Shown: positions 61,688 to 64,000 of the stretch, one piece after another
Layout: every line of letters begins with the position of its first letter
Position numbering within the stretch: the stretch's first letter is position 1
Source: Alphaproteobacteria bacterium HGW-Alphaproteobacteria-1
Lineage (GTDB): Bacteria; Pseudomonadota; Alphaproteobacteria; Rhodobacterales; Rhodobacteraceae
Assembly (NCBI GenBank): GCA_002842985.1
Contig: PHEQ01000004.1
Coordinates: forward strand, 63,273-127,272
Direction: 5' to 3'
Length of the DNA: 64,000 nt
Translations under genes and position numbers: made by a program
The notes under the pieces: model-generated
Database searches by the model: none
What the model saw: the letters and a program-made list of their open reading frames with translations, nothing else
What the model was told of the DNA's origin: nothing

Positions 61688-63058
61688 CTATCCCAGCACC
61701 TTCCCGACCGCACGCACGGTCTTGGTCACCACCTCATCCGCCTCTTCGCGAGTCAGGCAAAACGGTGGGGCAAACCCGAGGATATCGCCCTGCGGCATGG
61801 CCCGCGCGATGACATGATCGGCGGCAAGGGCTGCCGCGATCTGCGGCCCGACCTTGTCGGCGGCGTCAAAGAAGGTGCGGCTCTCGCGGTCCTTGACGAA
61901 TTCCACCGCGCAGAGCATCCCCTCGCCGCGCACCTCGCCCACGTTGGGATGATCCCCGAGCGCCTCGGCCATGGTGCGGTTAAGATAGCCGCCCACGTCG
62001 CGGTTGTTGGCGATGAGGTTCAGGTCATCGAGCAGCTTGAGGTTCGCCACCCCCGCCGCGGCGCCGATGGGATGCGCCGAATAGGTCCAGCCATGGCCGA
62101 TGGGGCCGTTTTCGTCCGTGCCCTGTTCCAGCACGGCCCACATCTTGTCGCTGACGATGGAGCCCGAGAGCGGCGCATAGGCCGAGGTCAGCCCCTTGGC
62201 GATGGTGATGAGATCCGGCTTCAGCCCGTAATGCTCGGACCCGAACATCGTGCCGAGACGGCCAAAGCCCGTCACCACCTCGTCGGCGACAAGCAGGATG
62301 TCATGCCGTCCCAGCACCTCCTGAATGGCGGCCCAATAACCTTCGGGCGGCGGCACGATGCCCCCCGTTCCCAGAACCGGCTCGCCGATGAAGGCGGCGA
62401 TGGTCTCGGCCCCTTCCCGCTCGATCAACGCCTCAAGCTCTGCCGCGCAATGGGCCACGAACTGCGCCTCGGACTGCCTGAGGTCATCCCGACGGAAATA
62501 ATAGGGCGCCTCGGTATGGATCACCTGCGCCAGCGGCAGATCGAATTTCTGGTGAAAGAGATGCAGCCCCGTCAGCGAGCCGGTCATCAGCCCCGAGCCG
62601 TGATAGCCGCGCCAGCGGCTGATGATCTTCTTCTTCTCGGGGCGGCCGAGGACGTTGTTGTAATACCAGATCAGCTTGATGTTGGTCTCGTTGGCGTCAC
62701 TGCCCGACAGACCGAAATAGACCTTCGACATGTGCGCGGGCGCGCGGTCGAGGATCATCTTGGCAAGCGTGATCGACGCCTCGGTGCCATGGCCGACATA
62801 GGCGTGATAATAGGCCAGCTCGTGCGCCTGCGCGGCGATCGCCTCGGCGATCTCCTGACGCCCATAACCCACATTGACACAGTAAAGCCCGGCAAAAGCA
62901 TCAAGCAGCCGATTGCCGTCACGGTCCTCGATATGACAGCCGCTGCCACTCTTGATCACGCGGTTAGGCGTCTCGCCGCGCGCGAATTGCGCCAGATGTG
63001 TCGAGGGGTGAAAGAAATTATCGCGGTCCCATTGGTCGAGTTGATCGTTTCGCAGCAT
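61688..63058 (-). CDS. Class III PLP aminotransferase (putrescine/omega-amino acid--pyruvate type)
   Basis: 456 residues from ATG 63058, chosen over an ATG 15 bases upstream because AAAGGAA sits seven bases before it. PLP-binding Lys288 in TIAKGLTSAYAPLSG and Asp259-Glu260 in LLVADEVVTGFGRLG mark the omega-aminotransferase group. Close relatives in this setting (SpuC-like) move an amino group from putrescine to pyruvate. Together with the aldehyde dehydrogenase upstream and the polyamine transporter downstream, this supports diamine catabolism. GABA or beta-alanine are alternative substrates. Confidence 0.88.
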   Translation of the reverse strand: MLRNDQLDQWDRDNFFHPSTHLAQFARGETPNRVIKSGSGCHIEDRDGNRLLDAFAGLYCVNVGYGRQEIAEAIAAQAHELAYYHAYVGHGTEASITLAKMILDRAPAHMSKVYFGLSGSDANETNIKLIWYYNNVLGRPEKKKIISRWRGYHGSGLMTGSLTGLHLFHQKFDLPLAQVIHTEAPYYFRRDDLRQSEAQFVAHCAAELEALIEREGAETIAAFIGEPVLGTGGIVPPPEGYWAAIQEVLGRHDILLVADEVVTGFGRLGTMFGSEHYGLKPDLITIAKGLTSAYAPLSGSIVSDKMWAVLEQGTDENGPIGHGWTYSAHPIGAAAGVANLKLLDDLNLIANNRDVGGYLNRTMAEALGDHPNVGEVRGEGMLCAVEFVKDRESRTFFDAADKVGPQIAAALAADHVIARAMPQGDILGFAPPFCLTREEADEVVTKTVRAVGKVLG

Positions 63059-63086
63059 CGTCGTTCCTTTCATTTATGGCAGGCAC

Positions 63087-63107
63087 CGGAATTTTCAAAA
63101 AATTCCG
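63087..63107. repeat. Perfect AT-rich hairpin, first of a tandem pair
   Basis: 9-bp arms CGGAATTTT and AAAATTCCG with a 3-base loop, 29 bases upstream of the aminotransferase ATG. Its AT-rich core stands out in this GC-rich window. On the minus transcript it contains a run of six U. It forms a pair with 63111-63131. Confidence 0.75.
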
Positions 63108-63110
63108 AGC

Positions 63111-63131
63111 CGAAATCTTTTCAAGATTTCG
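63111..63131. repeat. Perfect AT-rich hairpin, second of a tandem pair
   Basis: 9-bp arms CGAAATCTT and AAGATTTCG with a 3-base loop, 5 bases after the stop of the aldehyde dehydrogenase gene and 3 bases from its partner hairpin. Same geometry as the partner (9-3-9) but a different sequence. Confidence 0.75.
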
Positions 63132-63136
63132 TCTGC

Positions 63137-64000
63137 TCACGCCCAATCGCGGCAGACATATTTGATTTCCATGAATTCCTCCATGCCGCGCCGGGCACCT
63201 TCGCGGCCCAGTCCCGATTGCTTGACCCCGCCAAAGGGAATGGGCGCGCCGGTGACCTTGGTGCGGTTGACGGCCACCATGCCGAATTGCAGCGCCCGCG
63301 TCATCCGGTAGATGCGTCGCGGGTCGTGGCTGTGCAGATAGGCGATGAGGCCATATTCAGTCGCATTGGCACGGCGCACAACCTCTTGCTCGGTATCGAA
63401 CGGCGTGATCGCTGCCACCGGGCCGAAGGTCTCGTCGCACATGATCGCCGCCGTATCCGGCACATCGGTCAGCACCGTGGGCTGATAAAAGAGCGGTCCG
63501 AGATCGTCGCGCCTGCCGCCGCAGGCCAGTTTCGCGCCGTGCTCAAGCGCGTCGGTCACGTGGTCTTCCTGCTTTCGCATCGCCGCCTCATTCATCAGCG
63601 GGCCGATATCGGGATCGTCCATTCCGCGGCCAAGGGTCAGTTTCTGCGTTTCCTCGGTAAAGCGGTGGCAGAATTCATCGTAAATCGCACGCTCCACGTA
63701 GATGCGGTTGGCACCCAGACAATCCTGTCCGGACGTGGCGAATTTCGCCTTGATCGATTCCGTCACGGCCGTTTCCAGATCGGCATTTCGGAACACGATC
63801 ACCGGCGCGTGGCCGCCCAGTTCCATGACCAGTTTCTTGACCGTGCCCGCGCATTGGCGATAGAGCAGCTGCCCGATATTGGTCGATCCGGTAAAGCTGA
63901 GCGCGCGCACGCGGGTGTCTTGCGTCCATGGCTCCACCACGGTCGCCGCGCGCCCCGTCACCACGTTGAACACGCCCGGCGGGATGCCCGCGCGCTCGGC
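63137..64000 (-). CDS. NAD(P)-dependent aldehyde dehydrogenase, succinate-semialdehyde dehydrogenase-like (5' end outside window)
   Basis: At least 287 residues, open at the window edge (first codons read AERAGIPPGVFNVV). The cofactor loop SFTGSTNIGQLL, the general-base Glu in VMELGGHAPVIVF and the catalytic Cys in SGQDCLGANRIYV are intact, and the C-terminus is complete. GabD-like enzymes oxidise succinate semialdehyde or gamma-aminobutyraldehyde, products expected from the aminotransferase encoded 78 bases downstream. The missing N-terminus holds only part of the cofactor domain. Confidence 0.92.
   Translation of the reverse strand, partial: AERAGIPPGVFNVVTGRAATVVEPWTQDTRVRALSFTGSTNIGQLLYRQCAGTVKKLVMELGGHAPVIVFRNADLETAVTESIKAKFATSGQDCLGANRIYVERAIYDEFCHRFTEETQKLTLGRGMDDPDIGPLMNEAAMRKQEDHVTDALEHGAKLACGGRRDDLGPLFYQPTVLTDVPDTAAIMCDETFGPVAAITPFDTEQEVVRRANATEYGLIAYLHSHDPRRIYRMTRALQFGMVAVNRTKVTGAPIPFGGVKQSGLGREGARRGMEEFMEIKYVCRDWA

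Overview
The window looks like chromosomal DNA of a high-GC alphaproteobacterium of the Rhodobacteraceae (Roseobacter/Rhodobacter group). The evidence is its gene content: a regA-senC-regB redox locus, a membrane-bound ferritin MbfA with an Irr-type site, PstA and PstC with long N-terminal extensions, an lptC-lptA-lptB-hpf-ptsN run without rpoN, TRAP and polyamine transport operons, and a NodH-type sulfotransferase next to a DUF5928-type glycosyltransferase. I see no rRNA, tRNA, CRISPR array, phage or insertion sequence, and no gap above 300 bases lacks a gene.

Layout. 1-6.5 kb: an alpha-methylacyl-CoA racemase-like gene (cut by the window edge), a CoxG-like protein, then a minus-strand run of an M20 amidohydrolase, a DUF1028 protein, a RidA-like protein and a Rieske oxygenase. 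4.9-13.3 kb: a LacI regulator, a polyol-type ABC transporter (binding protein, two permeases, a DUF2160-like mini-protein, two ATPases) and a dihydroxyacetone-kinase-type kinase. 13.5-19.7 kb: the phosphate regulon pstSCAB-phoU-phoB behind a clear PHO box. 19.7-25.5 kb: a five-gene operon of a radical SAM protein, an APH/choline-kinase-type phosphotransferase and a YnjBCD-type ABC transporter; this is my best candidate for an undescribed system. 25.6-27.0 kb: ECF sigma factor, zinc-binding anti-sigma factor and a small membrane protein. 27.2-34.7 kb: a secreted PHB-depolymerase-like esterase, opgH-opgG-opgC for periplasmic glucans, a TPR protein and a DUF302 protein. 34.7-37.6 kb: a CoA-transferase paired with a ThDP enzyme. 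37.7-41.5 kb: RNase D, lptCAB, hpf and ptsN. 41.6-45.8 kb: a sulfotransferase and two glycosyltransferases. 45.8-48.5 kb: regA, senC, regB. 48.6-53.3 kb: a TRAP transporter with a hydrolase and a divergent LysR regulator. 53.3-56.9 kb: mbfA, a tiny secreted protein, a TetR regulator and a GMC oxidoreductase. 57.0-64.0 kb: a polyamine-type ABC transporter, a class III aminotransferase and a partial aldehyde dehydrogenase, together a plausible uptake and oxidation route for putrescine-like amines.

Most of the window is nutrient uptake and its control. The noncoding DNA is informative: four of the five ABC or TRAP binding-protein genes are followed by a strong GC hairpin before the permease genes, and several operator-like palindromes sit on or beside promoters. 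Coordinates, motifs and hairpins were read by eye; family names come from recognition of sequence features, not from searches.
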